Assembly (NCBI RefSeq): GCF_002007605.1
Contig: NZ_CP019799.1
Span: forward strand, 3,760,001-3,824,000
Direction: 5' to 3'
Length of the DNA stretch: 64,000 bases
DNA from: Cellvibrio sp. PSBB023
GTDB taxonomy: Bacteria; Pseudomonadota; Gammaproteobacteria; Pseudomonadales; Cellvibrionaceae
Shown: one piece after another, positions 1-9,533 of the stretch
Layout: the number at the start of each line of letters is the position of its first letter
How positions within the stretch are numbered: the stretch's first letter is position 1
Made by a program: the position numbers and the translations under genes
The notes under the pieces: generated by a model
Told to the model about the DNA's origin: nothing
Seen by the model: the letters and a program-made list of their open reading frames with translations, nothing else
Database searches by the model: none

Positions 1-711
1 CGGTGCCTCGTCAATCTTTTCATACCATTGCTCCCGAGCCTCAAGAAGATACTGTAGTGTCGTTGCTATAGTTATGCGGAAACTGAGAAAAAGGCGAGAA
101 GGGCTTTCCAGCTGTAGATATTTTGCTTCTCCTAATACTTCGCGTAGCCATGTGATGGAAAACCAATCCGACATGGTGTAGCTTTCCGCGGCAGATCGAA
201 TATTTTTTTTTGTGACCTTTATGAGATTTCGAATATATAGTAAATCATCTTGTAATAGCGATGCAGCGTTCATCCCATGTTTCAGCAAATTTTTTATCGT
301 TGCAGAGTCTGTATTTTTAACTCCTGCAACGCTTATCCTAAACGCACCGTAGTCATCTATACACTCATATCTGTGTTCCTTTTTGCGGTTTACATCAATT
401 TCGTTCATCCAGTTTATGAAAAAGCGAACTCTTGCCAAAAAGGTGGTCTGTGTGTTTTGCTTTAGTTCGTTAAACCAAGTGGTATGCAGCGAAGAAGATA
501 TTGCTCTGTAAATAATCTGATGATCTGGATTCGTCGATGTTAGCTTGGTTAACCTATTAACCTGAGCAGCTAATATGCTAAATACTTCCGATAGATCATG
601 ATCGTCAATTTCTGATTGCTTAGCGAATACGTTATCAAAAGCGGTTTCATCAGAGTGGCAAAACTGCGGCGTTTCGACTTGATCATTTTTGTTATTACCA
701 CGTTCCGTCAT
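1..711 (-). CDS. Unknown protein coupled to a tyrosine recombinase (partial, runs off the window)
   Basis: An open frame of 237 codons runs from an ATG at 711 to the window edge without a stop, so the 3' end is missing. The ATG overlaps the stop of the upstream recombinase gene as ATGA (711-708), which predicts translational coupling and a joint role. The product begins MTERGNNKNDQ and is hydrophilic, with no signal peptide or membrane segment. I see no recombinase catalytic residues in the visible part. Regions such as FLARVRFFINWMNE and SDWFSITWLREVLGEAK are helix-like. I do not recognise the family. By position it could be a helper of the element's integration, as in multi-gene recombinase systems (Tn554 TnpABC, RIT elements), but this is inference. 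Confidence 0.7.
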   Translation of the reverse strand, partial: MTERGNNKNDQVETPQFCHSDETAFDNVFAKQSEIDDHDLSEVFSILAAQVNRLTKLTSTNPDHQIIYRAISSSLHTTWFNELKQNTQTTFLARVRFFINWMNEIDVNRKKEHRYECIDDYGAFRISVAGVKNTDSATIKNLLKHGMNAASLLQDDLLYIRNLIKVTKKNIRSAAESYTMSDWFSITWLREVLGEAKYLQLESPSRLFLSFRITIATTLQYLLEAREQWYEKIDEAP

Positions 712-1913
712 AGTTCGAGCTCCAGCATTTGAAGTCTCATGCGGATGTAGCGTGTAGTAGTTGCAGGAGCGTGGCCGTCCTTTGTAAATTTATGCCCAAG
801 TCGTTGAGCAACAACAATAAGCGCTGCCGACTCAGAGCGTGTCTCCCGTCCGAAATTTCGCGTAATCTCATAGTGGAATAGCTCAGTTGCGAAGGTGTGA
901 CGGAGATCATGAAAACTTAACAGTTTGTTGAGGCCGGCAATCATCGCCCTCTTTCTAAAAACGCGTGAAGCTTGTTCGCGCCCAATTGGCATTCCTACGT
1001 TCCCAGGATCTCTTCTAACAAAAAAGCAATCTTCTGTACGATTTGCCATTTTTAAAATTGCCGCACGCTCACTCTCCACATATCGTCGCATTTCTAAAAG
1101 CAAATCGCGACTCAGATAAATCCAGCGAGATGTTTTCCCTTTTGTATACTTGCCCTTTAATAAGTAGGAAAATTCATCGTGGTGATCGAATTTTGCGTTA
1201 TCCAATTTTGGGAAGAGTTCAGCCAATCCTCCTTTGCCCGATAGTCGTAGTCCAACGAGCTCAGCAGTTCTTAACCCCACTTCGTAACCCATGCGCATCA
1301 TCAGCTTTTCGCTAATAGTAGTGCAGGCCGCTAATAACTTGTTTCTTCCACTTTTTGTTACATATTGGATGTATTGTTGCCTATCGCTTTTTTCTGCCAC
1401 TATTTGCCGTGTGGTTCGATAAGTTCGTAAGCTTAAGCGGGATTTTAATCCGACCGAATCAAGCCAGTTGTAGTATGCAACTAATGCGGATCGATGAGCT
1501 TCAATGGACGCAGCTTTAGTGAGCTCATCGCTAAGGATTTCATTGAGGTAGAAATTGACGACTTTCTCGCTGCAACTTGATGAAGCATGCATCCCTGGAG
1601 TGTTGTGAGTTGCCTTCGTTGCTTCGAGATAACTTAAAAATTTGGCTAAGTTATAGATGTACGCTCTAATAGTGGTGAGTTCTACTTCCCTCTCAACGTA
1701 TGTGCCCATGCGCGTGTCGCTTCTTTCATCTTGCTGAACCTTGTAGTCAAGTGTCATTCCGTACCGGCATAGATGGGTTGTGTAGAGTAGAGGCAGGATC
1801 GGAGGAGACCCTGCTTCATCTACGATTACGTACAAGTCATGGAATTGATGTTCCCGGTATTGGAAATTGGACAGCTTTCGCACTTTAGCAGGCATTGCGG
1901 TCATCTCGAACAT
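708..1913 (-). CDS. Tyrosine recombinase/integrase of an element inserted in comM
   Basis: A 401-residue site-specific recombinase of the phage-integrase (DNA breaking-rejoining) family. The catalytic set looks complete: Arg215 in EVGLRTAEL, a beta-hairpin Lys region (KGKYTKGKTSR), His335 and Arg338 in HDLRHTF, His374 in RLGH, and the nucleophile Tyr389 in TTRYI. The N-terminal about 180 residues would form the arm/core-binding domain. The gene reads away from the comM junction about 65 bases upstream and is the first gene of the inserted DNA. Its stop overlaps the start of the next gene (ATGA). It very likely catalyses integration and excision at comM. No clear Shine-Dalgarno precedes the ATG at 1913; in-frame ATGs at 1904 and 1895 are alternatives. 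Confidence 0.9.
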   Translation of the reverse strand: MFEMTAMPAKVRKLSNFQYREHQFHDLYVIVDEAGSPPILPLLYTTHLCRYGMTLDYKVQQDERSDTRMGTYVEREVELTTIRAYIYNLAKFLSYLEATKATHNTPGMHASSSCSEKVVNFYLNEILSDELTKAASIEAHRSALVAYYNWLDSVGLKSRLSLRTYRTTRQIVAEKSDRQQYIQYVTKSGRNKLLAACTTISEKLMMRMGYEVGLRTAELVGLRLSGKGGLAELFPKLDNAKFDHHDEFSYLLKGKYTKGKTSRWIYLSRDLLLEMRRYVESERAAILKMANRTEDCFFVRRDPGNVGMPIGREQASRVFRKRAMIAGLNKLLSFHDLRHTFATELFHYEITRNFGRETRSESAALIVVAQRLGHKFTKDGHAPATTTRYIRMRLQMLELEL

Positions 1914-1925
1914 GTGGTTCGGCGA

Positions 1926-3122
1926 TCATGCCACTTGGGGCAACATTTTTCCTATATTAAATGTACATAACGAAAAAATGCGATCCAACAGCGGCCCGGA
2001 AATTTTATCGCGGTAGCGTTTTACCTGATCCGGGGTGCAGCGGCAGCGATTGGCATCACTGCCGTGATAACCACAGGGACAAGGATTCATGGCCGCGACT
2101 AACTGGAAGCGTGCGGGGAAGCACGCCTGGCTGCGCGCGCGGGAAATGCGCACCTCGCCGCTTTCCAGCGGTTCGCGCAGCACTTCCAGCACCTGTCGCG
2201 AAAATTCGGGCAATTCATCCAAAAATAACACCCCGGCATGGGCGAGGGAGATCTCGCCCGGCTTGGGGTTTGAGCCACCGCCTACCAGCGCAATCGCGGA
2301 GGCTGTATGGTGCGGTGCGCGAAAGGGGCGCTGCTGCCAGTGGTAATCCTTGCTTTGTGCTGCGACGGAATAAATGGCGGCGACATCGAGCATCTCGCGC
2401 TCATTCAGACGCGGCAAAATGCCGGGCAAGCGGCTGGCGAGCATGGTTTTGCCGGTGCCGGGCGGGCCGTAGAACAGGAGGTTGTGGCCGCCGCTGGCAG
2501 CGATTTCCAGTGCCCGTTTTGCCTGCGATTGCCCTTTGACATCAAGGATGTCCAGTGCGCGCAACAGACTATCGGGTTGGTCGCGTACTGCCTCGGCGCG
2601 GGTTAAGGGCTCGCGACCGTGGAGGTGGGCACAGACTTGTAATAAATTCTCTGCACCAAAAACGCGCGTAATGCTGCTGAAGGCGGCTTCATTGGCATTG
2701 TCGCGGCTGATAATCAAATCCCGTTGCGCATCGCCGGTTGCCAATGCGGCTGGCAGTGCCGCACTTACTGGCCGCAATTCACCGGATAGCGCGAGCTCGC
2801 CCAAAAATTCACAGCGTTCCAGCGGCTCCAGTGGAATTTGCCCCGACGCAGCCAGTATGCCGAGGGCGATAGGCAAGTCGTAGCGGCCGCCTTCTTTGGG
2901 TAAATCGGCCGGGGCGAGGTTGACGGTGATGCGCTGGGCGGGAAATTCGAGGTGGCTATTGATAAGGGCACTGCGCACCCGGTCTTTACTTTCCTTCACT
3001 GCCGTTTCGGGCAGGCCGACGATGGATAAACCCGGCAACCCATTGGAGATATGGACTTCTACGGTGACTGGCGGCGCACTAATACCTAATTTTGCACGTG
3101 AATAGACTATGGCGAGAGACAT
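1926..3122 (-). pseudogene. comM: comM (YifB/Mg-chelatase-like AAA+ ATPase), interrupted by the inserted element
   Basis: ComM is a hexameric branch-migration helicase used in natural transformation. The ORF begins [13 protein letters not shown], the family start; the ATG at 3122 follows AAGGAT at normal spacing, while a TTG at 3128 is less likely. The N-terminal ChlI domain, Walker A (GPPGTGKT), Walker B ([10 protein letters not shown]) and the Cys-rich stretch around NPCPCGYHG are intact. Homology stops after LLDRI, and 16 to 17 foreign residues follow. The product is about 398 residues against roughly 500 usual for the family, so the C-terminal domain is lost. comM is a known integration hotspot, for example for AbaR islands in Acinetobacter. 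Unless the element excises, the protein is probably inactive. Confidence 0.88.
1972..1983. other. Junction between comM and inserted DNA
   Basis: Reading the minus strand, comM homology continues through the codons for GPLLDRI (near 1978-2000) and then breaks. The family normally continues with Asp and a conserved C-terminal part, but here the frame reads [11 protein letters not shown] and stops at 1926. The sequence left of about 1977 is AT-rich and holds an 8-base palindrome (ATGTACAT, 1961-1968). This is one end of the inserted element; the exact crossover cannot be fixed without the other end or an uninterrupted comM. Confidence 0.75.
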
Positions 3123-3254
3123 GAACAATCCTTGTGGTAAGTCTTGGGGTAAATCTCATGAATAAGTAGCGGTCATTGTGGCCGCTACTGGATTACAGCG
3201 GGTTGGACTATAAAACAAGCGTGGCGCTTAGCACAATTGGCACAGGCCACACTT

Positions 3255-3479
3255 TCAGGATTCAAGCTGCGCCAATTGCCGTTCCAGCGCTTCCAGTTTC
3301 TGCCGTGTGCGCAAGAGCACAGCCGTTTGGGCATCAAACTCCTCGCGGGTCACCAGATCCAAGCGTGCCAGTGCCGCTTGCAAGGCGATGTGCAACTCAC
3401 GCTGGGGCAGGCTTTCGCTGCCATTGGGCAGTTGTTGTTGCAGTTCTTCAAACAGGCGTTGCGCCAGATCTTTCAGCAT
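3255..3479 (-). CDS. ubiK: Ubiquinone biosynthesis accessory factor UbiK
   Basis: A 74-residue protein of the YqiC/UbiK (BMFP) family. The family assists assembly of the soluble ubiquinone-biosynthesis complex and has membrane-fusogenic behaviour in vitro. The sequence opens MLKDLAQRLFEEL with an amphipathic helix and ends in a coiled coil containing the family signature VTREEFDAQT..LLRTRQKLEALE. I start at the ATG at 3479, which has GGAG 7-8 bases upstream, rather than at the GTG at 3491. It lies between comM and glnK, as in Pseudomonas, and is transcribed towards comM. Confidence 0.88.
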   Translation of the reverse strand: MLKDLAQRLFEELQQQLPNGSESLPQRELHIALQAALARLDLVTREEFDAQTAVLLRTRQKLEALERQLAQLES

Positions 3480-3653
3480 AGCGTTCTCCACTGGACGGCT
3501 GTGTCGTCGGTAAGCCCCGGTTTTTGGGCTGCACAGTGTACCTTTTTTCCCTTTTTATGGCGCATCGCCATGACTGTCATTCTGGCGTTCAATTCCCTGT
3601 TTGGCGCCAATCTTTTCTTTGTGTGCGTTATTGGTGCTTGATATTTGCGCAGC

Positions 3654-3670
3654 CGCTCCAAGTTGGTGCG
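3654..3670 (+). promoter_or_regulatory. Possible NtrC enhancer site upstream of glnK
   Basis: The 17 bases at 3654-3670 form an imperfect dyad with half sites CGCTCCA and TGGTGCG separated by 3 bases. This matches the NtrC pattern TGCACCA-N3-TGGTGCA at 11 of 14 positions. It lies about 110-120 bases upstream of the expected start of the sigma-54 promoter at 3755, a normal distance for an NtrC enhancer. Confidence 0.5.
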
Positions 3671-3754
3671 ACTGCTTTCGGGGAAGGGTTTTTTTTCCGA
3701 ATGCTGGATAAGTTAAAGCTTTTATCTATTTGTTTTGTAAGGAAATTATGAAAT

Positions 3755-3770
3755 TGGCCTGCTCTATGCA
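3755..3770 (+). promoter_or_regulatory. Sigma-54 (-24/-12) promoter for glnK-amtB
   Basis: TGGCCTGCTCTATGCA carries GG at -24 and GC at -12 with the exact 12-base spacing of the sigma-54 consensus (TGGCAC-N5-TTGCA). It sits about 170 bases before glnK. Together with the upstream NtrC-like dyad it predicts nitrogen-limited expression through RpoN and NtrC, as is usual for glnK-amtB. The rest of the gap 3480-3939 holds no gene I can support. Confidence 0.75.
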
Positions 3771-3939
3771 AAACCGATCCCGAGCAGTTGACGCGAGTAG
3801 AGGTCGCCAATCTGGCCAGGCGGGTTTTGGCAAAGGGTAAGCGCCGCTTTGGCGCATACAGCGGCAAATCTTTACTTGGGCAGTATTTCCGGTGTTGCCC
3901 GCACCCTCCGGTGCGGGGATTTTTTCAGGAGTGCAGTAA

Positions 3940-4278
<339 letters not shown>

Positions 4279-4310
4279 TTCACTTTAATAAACGAAACGG
4301 GGAACAACCA

Positions 4311-5579
4311 ATGGAAGAGAATATTTTTCACCTCCAGTACGCGCTGGACACCTTTTACTTCTTGATATGCGGTGCTCTGGTGATGTGGATGGCGGCGGGT
4401 TTCGCCATGCTCGAATCAGGTTTGGTGCGCGCTAAAAACACCACCGAGATTCTGACCAAAAACGTCGTGCTCTATGCAACAGCCTGTACCATGTACTTGA
4501 TCTGTGGTTACGCCATCATGTACGACAACACCTTCTTCCTGACTGGCATCGCGGATGTGAATGTCGACGAAACCCTGAAAAGTTTCGCAGAGCGCGAAGA
4601 CGGTTTCACCGGCGGTTCAATCTATTCCGGTGCATCTGACTTCTTCTTCCAGGTAGTGTTTGCAGCGACCTGTATGTCGATCGTTTCCGGTGCCGTGGCT
4701 GAGCGTATGAAATTGTGGGCATTCCTGTTGTTCGCCGTCGTTATGACTGGTTTCATCTACCCACTGGAAGGCTCATGGACTTGGGGTGGCAAAGATGTGT
4801 TTGGTTTCTTCAGTCTGGGCGATGCTGGCTTTAAAGACTTTGCTGGTTCAGGCATTGTGCACATGGCAGGTGCGGCGGCTGCTCTTGCGGGTGTGCTGTT
4901 GCTGGGTGCGCGTAAAGGCAAATACGGCCCGAACGGCGAAATCAACGCTATTACCGGTGCAAACCTGCCATTGGCAACACTGGGTATGTTGATTCTGTGG
5001 ATGGGTTGGTTCGGCTTCAACGGTGGTTCGGTATTGAAACTGGGCGATATCGCCAATGCCAATTCTGTTGCTATGGTATTCCTCAATACCAACGCGGCTG
5101 CTGCTGGTGGTTTGTTGGGTGCGCTGGTTGTGGCTCGCTTGTTGTTCGGCAAGGCTGACTTGACCATGATCCTCAACGGTGCCCTGGCCGGTCTGGTTGC
5201 TATCACTGCAAGCCCTGATACCCCGAGCGCCTTGGCTTCTGTAATTATCGGTGTGGTTGCCGGTGTGTTGGTGGTGTTCTCCATCCTCGGTCTGGACAAA
5301 CTGCGTATTGATGACCCGGTAGGTGCGATTTCTGTTCACGGTGCTGCTGGTCTGTTTGGTCTGTTGGTGGTTCCATTCACTGCCGAAGGCACCACGTTCC
5401 TTGGCCAGTTGATCGGTGCAGCCACCATCTTTATCTGGGTATTCGTAGCCAGTCTGGTAGTGTGGTATGTGATTAAACTGGTGATGGGCATCCGCGTATC
5501 TGAAGAAGACGAGTTTGAAGGTGTGGACATTGCCGAGTGCGGCATGGAAGCATACCCTGAGTTTACTCGTAGCAAATAA
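4311..5579 (+). CDS. amtB: Ammonium channel AmtB
   Basis: A 422-residue Amt/Mep/Rh channel with about 11 membrane helices, conducting ammonium across the inner membrane. Family features seen are the N-terminal FAMLESGLVRAKN stretch, the pore twin histidines (GIVHMAGAAAA and ISVHGAAGLFG), and the motif WFGFNGGS. There is no cleavable signal peptide. It lies between two glnK genes, and GlnK normally plugs this channel by inserting its T-loop. The C-terminal tail (EDEFEGVDIAECGMEAYPEF) matches the cytoplasmic GlnK-contact tail of the family. A GGGGA ribosome site precedes the ATG. Confidence 0.97.
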   Translation: MEENIFHLQYALDTFYFLICGALVMWMAAGFAMLESGLVRAKNTTEILTKNVVLYATACTMYLICGYAIMYDNTFFLTGIADVNVDETLKSFAEREDGFTGGSIYSGASDFFFQVVFAATCMSIVSGAVAERMKLWAFLLFAVVMTGFIYPLEGSWTWGGKDVFGFFSLGDAGFKDFAGSGIVHMAGAAAALAGVLLLGARKGKYGPNGEINAITGANLPLATLGMLILWMGWFGFNGGSVLKLGDIANANSVAMVFLNTNAAAAGGLLGALVVARLLFGKADLTMILNGALAGLVAITASPDTPSALASVIIGVVAGVLVVFSILGLDKLRIDDPVGAISVHGAAGLFGLLVVPFTAEGTTFLGQLIGAATIFIWVFVASLVVWYVIKLVMGIRVSEEDEFEGVDIAECGMEAYPEFTRSK

Positions 5580-5587
5580 TGCGCAAT

Positions 5588-5619
5588 AGCGACGATCAGG
5601 CCCAAGGCTGATCGTCGCT
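5588..5619 (+). other. Perfect 12-bp hairpin between amtB and the second glnK
   Basis: AGCGACGATCAG (5588-5599) and CTGATCGTCGCT (5608-5619) form a perfect stem with an 8-base loop, 9 bases after the amtB stop. No T-tract follows, so it is not a standard intrinsic terminator. It may stabilise the upstream mRNA 3' end or lower read-through into the second glnK. I found no convincing sigma-54 site in 5620-5758. Confidence 0.7.
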
Positions 5620-5650
5620 GCAATTTGATCTGCTATAAAGTTGTTGTTGA

Positions 5651-6097
<447 letters not shown>

Positions 6098-6123
6098 TGA
6101 TTTTTCACTAAACACCCGTCTGT

Positions 6124-6155
6124 AAAAAAAACGCCACTTCGTGTGGCGTTTTTTT
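6124..6155. terminator. Bidirectional intrinsic terminator after glnK copy 2
   Basis: Stem ACGCCAC (6131-6137) / GTGGCGT (6143-6149) with loop TTCGT. It is flanked by seven A on the left and a run of seven T from 6149 on the right, so it can act on both strands between the convergent glnK and the small membrane-protein gene. Confidence 0.9.
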
Positions 6156-6174
6156 ATGGCAACTCTCTATGCCC

Positions 6175-6498
6175 CTAAGACAAAAATTTTTGCAAGCTGG
6201 TGCGCAGTTGCTGAATAAAACGGCGCTGCTGGATGAAAAAATATACCGGCAAGGCCACCAGCATCAGTAACAATGCGCTGGTCTGTTGCGACATGCCAAG
6301 CAGTGGGCGCAGCACCAGAACAAAGGCAATACACAGACAAGTCATAATTGCGGCACTGATTAAGTTGCTGCGCCAATTGCGCATTTTGTTTTCTGTACTA
6401 AAAACATCTTTATAGGCTTTATCCAGCAGTGCGCGCTGTTCGGCTTCTGGCAAGGCGGCGATTTCGGGGAAGTGTTTTACTAAGCGTTTTGGGTTCAT
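6175..6498 (-). CDS. Small conserved membrane protein of unknown function
   Basis: I start at the ATG at 6498 (MNPKRLVKHFPEIAALP), giving 107 residues; the open frame extends upstream to a GTG at 6594 but has no ribosome site there. The protein has an N-terminal soluble helical part (about 45 residues, EAEQRALLDKAYKDVF) and then two membrane helices (NLISAAIMTCLCIAFVLVL and SALLLMLVALPVYFFI), ending in a basic helix. I do not recognise a named family. It is convergent with glnK copy 2 and shares its terminator. Confidence 0.65.
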   Translation of the reverse strand: MNPKRLVKHFPEIAALPEAEQRALLDKAYKDVFSTENKMRNWRSNLISAAIMTCLCIAFVLVLRPLLGMSQQTSALLLMLVALPVYFFIQQRRFIQQLRTSLQKFLS

Positions 6499-6846
6499 AA
6501 GGCTCGACAACTGTGGGTAAAAAATTCTCAAATTATGGATGTGGCTGCGCGCAAATCCGGCTGGTTTGATACATGGGTTGAGCAGAAGTTGCACAGCGTT
6601 TGTAATGATCCCTGGCTATTTTTTTCAGGCGCTTCTGGCGGTGCTAGACTTGCTCAGGGTTAATAACTAAAATCCGCCGCGATTGGTGATGGTAAGACAA
6701 AAAAAGCCTAAAAATTCATCGCAAATCATCATGACGTTTAAATAAGTCTGCGCTATAAATTAGCCGTGTTGTCAGTGAATGCAGCCTGGCTGACATAGCG
6801 ACTACAACAACCAAGAATTCCATTGTACAAGTTTTCAGGTGACATT

Positions 6847-7155
6847 ATGACTGATGAAGACCCCATTACCGACGAAGAATTAGATGAAACAGGCGTGGAC
6901 GGGGAAGAGGACGCCGATGACGTAGAGGAGGCGCTTGAAAGCGATGAAGTCAGTTATGCCGCTAAAACCAAAGTGGCAGAGACCGAAGCTCTGGAAGATT
7001 TCAGCATCGCATCGCGGCAAAAAGCGCGCGATGAACTGGAGGCGCAAATCGCTGCTTTCCTGGCGCGCGGCGGCAAAATCAATGAGGTTCCGGCGAATGT
7101 CACCGCCGATCCACCGAAAAAGCCGACCCCGGATTACGGTGGTCGTCCTATCTAG
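6847..7155 (+). CDS. sutA: SutA-like RNA-polymerase-binding regulator
   Basis: A 102-residue very acidic protein resembling Pseudomonas SutA, which binds RNA polymerase and raises transcription of housekeeping genes in slow growth. The first about 40 residues are Asp/Glu-rich and probably disordered. A central helix (SRQKARDELEAQIAAFLARGG) and the conserved tail ADPPKKPTPDYGGRPI match the family. I start at the ATG at 6847, preceded by CAGGTG, not the ATG at 6823. Proximity to glnK-amtB agrees with the Pseudomonas order. A strong terminator follows, so it is monocistronic. Confidence 0.85.
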   Translation: MTDEDPITDEELDETGVDGEEDADDVEEALESDEVSYAAKTKVAETEALEDFSIASRQKARDELEAQIAAFLARGGKINEVPANVTADPPKKPTPDYGGRPI

Positions 7156-7164
7156 TTTGCATCA

Positions 7165-7198
7165 CAAATCGGCCCCATTATGGGGCCGATTTGTTTTT
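7165..7198 (+). terminator. Intrinsic terminator of sutA
   Basis: A perfect 13-bp stem, CAAATCGGCCCCA (7165-7177) with TGGGGCCGATTTG (7181-7193), with a 3-base loop and followed by five T. Confidence 0.93.
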
Positions 7199-7570
7199 GG
7201 GGCTTTATGTGTGATTTAGGCTGTGCGCCGCTGTGTGAAAGGGCTGTGGCGGCGATCAGTTTTTAGGCGCGCGAATGCTGGATTTTTAACTGTTTGATTG
7301 AGTAGAATGGCCTGTCTTTTGCGTAGGCTCCACACCCTTAAATCGTTGCAAGGTTTACTGTGATCCTGTGCCAATCGCACCATTCCAAAGCGGCGCAAAA
7401 GAACGAACATTTTCGAGTAAACCTGGGGCGCTTGCCCGGCAACGAGGTTATGTCCTGACGAGTTCAGAGCGTTCGCCTGCGTTTGTGGGTTATTTGTCCC
7501 TGGTTTGTTCATTACTCCGGCCTGTGTGCATGTACGGCTTTTGTGAAATAACTAGAGGAGCACTGTCTAG
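7199..7570 (+). other. Intergenic leader of the polyamine transporter operon
   Basis: 372 bases without a supportable gene. A 98-codon minus-strand frame here has no ribosome site or recognisable product. The promoter of the pot operon must lie here, but I cannot name a convincing -35/-10 pair. The GAGGAG ribosome site of the first gene is at 7555-7560. Confidence 0.6.
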
Positions 7571-8671
7571 GTGAATGATCCGCGCCCCCTGCTGATTCTC
7601 AATAATCTGTCTAAGACCTATGGCAGTAATCGGGTTCTCGATAACTTCGATCTCACTATTTTTGACGGCGAGTTTTTTACGCTGCTAGGTCCTTCTGGCT
7701 GCGGTAAAACCACCGTGCTGCGCATGATCGCCGGTCTTGAAGATACAGACACAGGTGTGATCACGCTGGATGGGCAGGATATTGGTGTAATGCCTGCTGA
7801 AAAACGCCCCATCAATACCGTGTTCCAGAGTTATGCATTATTCCCCCACATGACGGTATTCGATAATGTCGCTTTTGGTTTGCGCATGAGCGGCGTTGCC
7901 AAAGACGAAATCAAACCCCGTGTTACTGAAGCGCTGGAAATGGTGCGCCTGGGGGATTTTGCCGAGCGTAAACCGGCGCAACTGTCCGGTGGCCAGCAAC
8001 AGCGTGTGGCTATTGCGCGCGCGGTGGTGAATCGCCCCAAATTATTGCTGCTGGATGAATCCCTCTCTGCGCTGGACTACAAATTGCGCCAGCAGATGCA
8101 AATCGAACTCAAGCGCTTGCAGCGTAAGCTCGGCATTACCTTTGTGTACGTGACCCACGATCAGGAAGAGGCCTTGTCCATGTCTGATCGCGTTGTGGTC
8201 ATGAACAAGGGCAAGGTGCAGCAATTGGGCACACCGCGTGAAATTTATGAGCAGCCAGCCAATTTATTTGTGGCCAAATTCATTGGTGAAATTAATCAGC
8301 TTGATGGTGTCATCGTCGAAGTCGATGGCAACCATGAATACGAAGTAAAAGTAGAAGGCTTGAAGTGGCGCTTGCACGCTGAGCATAACTTCAAGGTGGG
8401 CGACAAAGTGAATGTCTTGTTGCGCCCGGAAGATGTGCGCGTGGAATACATCGACGACCCGCACCCCGACCAGTATTTGGTTGGCACTGTGGTTGAACGC
8501 AACTACAAGGGTAAAACCCTGGATTCCCTGATTCGCCTGCCCTCCGGCATTGAAGTGATCGCCAGTGAATTCTTCGATGAAGATGATCCCTCATTCGACT
8601 ACAGCTTGAACCAGAAGGTAGCCATTAAATGGGTGCCAGGTTGGGAAGTGGTGTTGCCTTATGAAGTCTAG
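7571..8671 (+). CDS. potA: Spermidine/putrescine ABC transporter ATP-binding protein
   Basis: A 366-residue ABC ATPase powering polyamine uptake. Visible are Walker A (GPSGCGKTT), Q-loop ([18 protein letters not shown]), signature (LSGGQQQR), Walker B with the PotA-typical [16 protein letters not shown], the H-loop ([16 protein letters not shown]) and a C-terminal TOBE domain ([10 protein letters not shown]). It starts with GTG at 7571; GAGGAG lies 10 bases upstream. Its end overlaps potB by 11 bases. It is first in a four-gene operon, ATPase-permease-permease-binding protein. The exact substrate among polyamines cannot be read from the sequence. Confidence 0.93.
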   Translation: MNDPRPLLILNNLSKTYGSNRVLDNFDLTIFDGEFFTLLGPSGCGKTTVLRMIAGLEDTDTGVITLDGQDIGVMPAEKRPINTVFQSYALFPHMTVFDNVAFGLRMSGVAKDEIKPRVTEALEMVRLGDFAERKPAQLSGGQQQRVAIARAVVNRPKLLLLDESLSALDYKLRQQMQIELKRLQRKLGITFVYVTHDQEEALSMSDRVVVMNKGKVQQLGTPREIYEQPANLFVAKFIGEINQLDGVIVEVDGNHEYEVKVEGLKWRLHAEHNFKVGDKVNVLLRPEDVRVEYIDDPHPDQYLVGTVVERNYKGKTLDSLIRLPSGIEVIASEFFDEDDPSFDYSLNQKVAIKWVPGWEVVLPYEV

Positions 8672-9533
8672 TGTCAGCCAATTTCGTTTTTGGGCAATTG
8701 GCCTCGCCAGTGTCTGGCTGACGCTGTTTGTCTTTTTCCCTAACTTGCTGGTGATTTTCACCAGTTTCCTGACGCGCGATCCACAGGCGACGGTGAGTTT
8801 GCCGGTAAATGTTGACAGCTATGTCCGCACCCTGGATTTCCTGTATTTAAAAGTCCTGTGGGATTCGCTGCGCATGTCCTTGTTGGCGATGATTGTGTGC
8901 CTGCTGATTGGCTACCCTTTTGCCATGGCGATTGTGAGCCTGCCCAAGCGCTGGCAGCCGGTCATTTTGTTTCTGGTGATCCTGCCGTTCTGGACCAACT
9001 CGCTGGTGCGCACCTACGCTATCCAGTTTATTTTGGGCAATCAGGGCATTATCAATAAATCCCTGATTGCGGTCGGTTTTATCGATAAGCCAATCCAATT
9101 GCTCTATACCCAATTTGCCGTGATTTTGGGGCTGGTGTACATCCTGCTGCCGTTTATGGTGCTGCCGCTCTATTCGGCCCTGGAAAAGCTCGATGTGCGC
9201 TTGCACCACGCGGCAAAAGATTTGGGTGCTGGCCCGCTCAGCCGCTTTTGGCACATTACTGTACCCCTGACATCGCCCGGTATTGTGGCAGGTTGCCTGA
9301 TGGTGCTCTTGCCAGCGATGGGCATGTTCTACATCTCTGACTTGCTCGGCGGCGCCAAGAACCTGCTGCTGGGTAACGTGATTAAAACCCAGTTCCTGCA
9401 CACTCGCGATTGGCCCTTTGGCTCGGCGTTCAGTGTCATCCTGATCGTGCTGCTCGGCTTTATGCTGTGGCTCTATTTCCGTGCAGCGCGCTTTGTGAAC
9501 AAACAAGGAGGACTCAATGGCTCCGATTTTTAG
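8661..9533 (+). CDS. potB: Polyamine ABC transporter permease PotB-type
   Basis: A 290-residue inner-membrane permease with six predicted helices. The binding-protein-dependent transport signature that docks to PotA is present ([22 protein letters not shown]). The gene overlaps potA by 11 bases and potC by 17 bases, so translation is probably coupled. With PotC it forms the heterodimeric pore. Helices near [20 protein letters not shown] and [17 protein letters not shown] are typical of PotB. Confidence 0.92.
   Translation: MKSSVSQFRFWAIGLASVWLTLFVFFPNLLVIFTSFLTRDPQATVSLPVNVDSYVRTLDFLYLKVLWDSLRMSLLAMIVCLLIGYPFAMAIVSLPKRWQPVILFLVILPFWTNSLVRTYAIQFILGNQGIINKSLIAVGFIDKPIQLLYTQFAVILGLVYILLPFMVLPLYSALEKLDVRLHHAAKDLGAGPLSRFWHITVPLTSPGIVAGCLMVLLPAMGMFYISDLLGGAKNLLLGNVIKTQFLHTRDWPFGSAFSVILIVLLGFMLWLYFRAARFVNKQGGLNGSDF

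Noticed and set aside
277..465. A 62-codon plus-strand frame at the left edge
   Set aside because: It lies opposite the open minus-strand gene coupled to the recombinase and has no ribosome site or recognisable product.
3622..3638. A second NtrC-like site upstream of glnK
   Set aside because: Only the right half (TGGTGC) fits; the left half matches at about 3 of 7 positions.
4757..5299. A 180-codon minus-strand frame across amtB
   Set aside because: It is a shadow of the clear AmtB coding frame, with no family match.
7216..7512. A 98-codon minus-strand frame before the pot operon
   Set aside because: No ribosome site or known domain, and composition like non-coding sequence.
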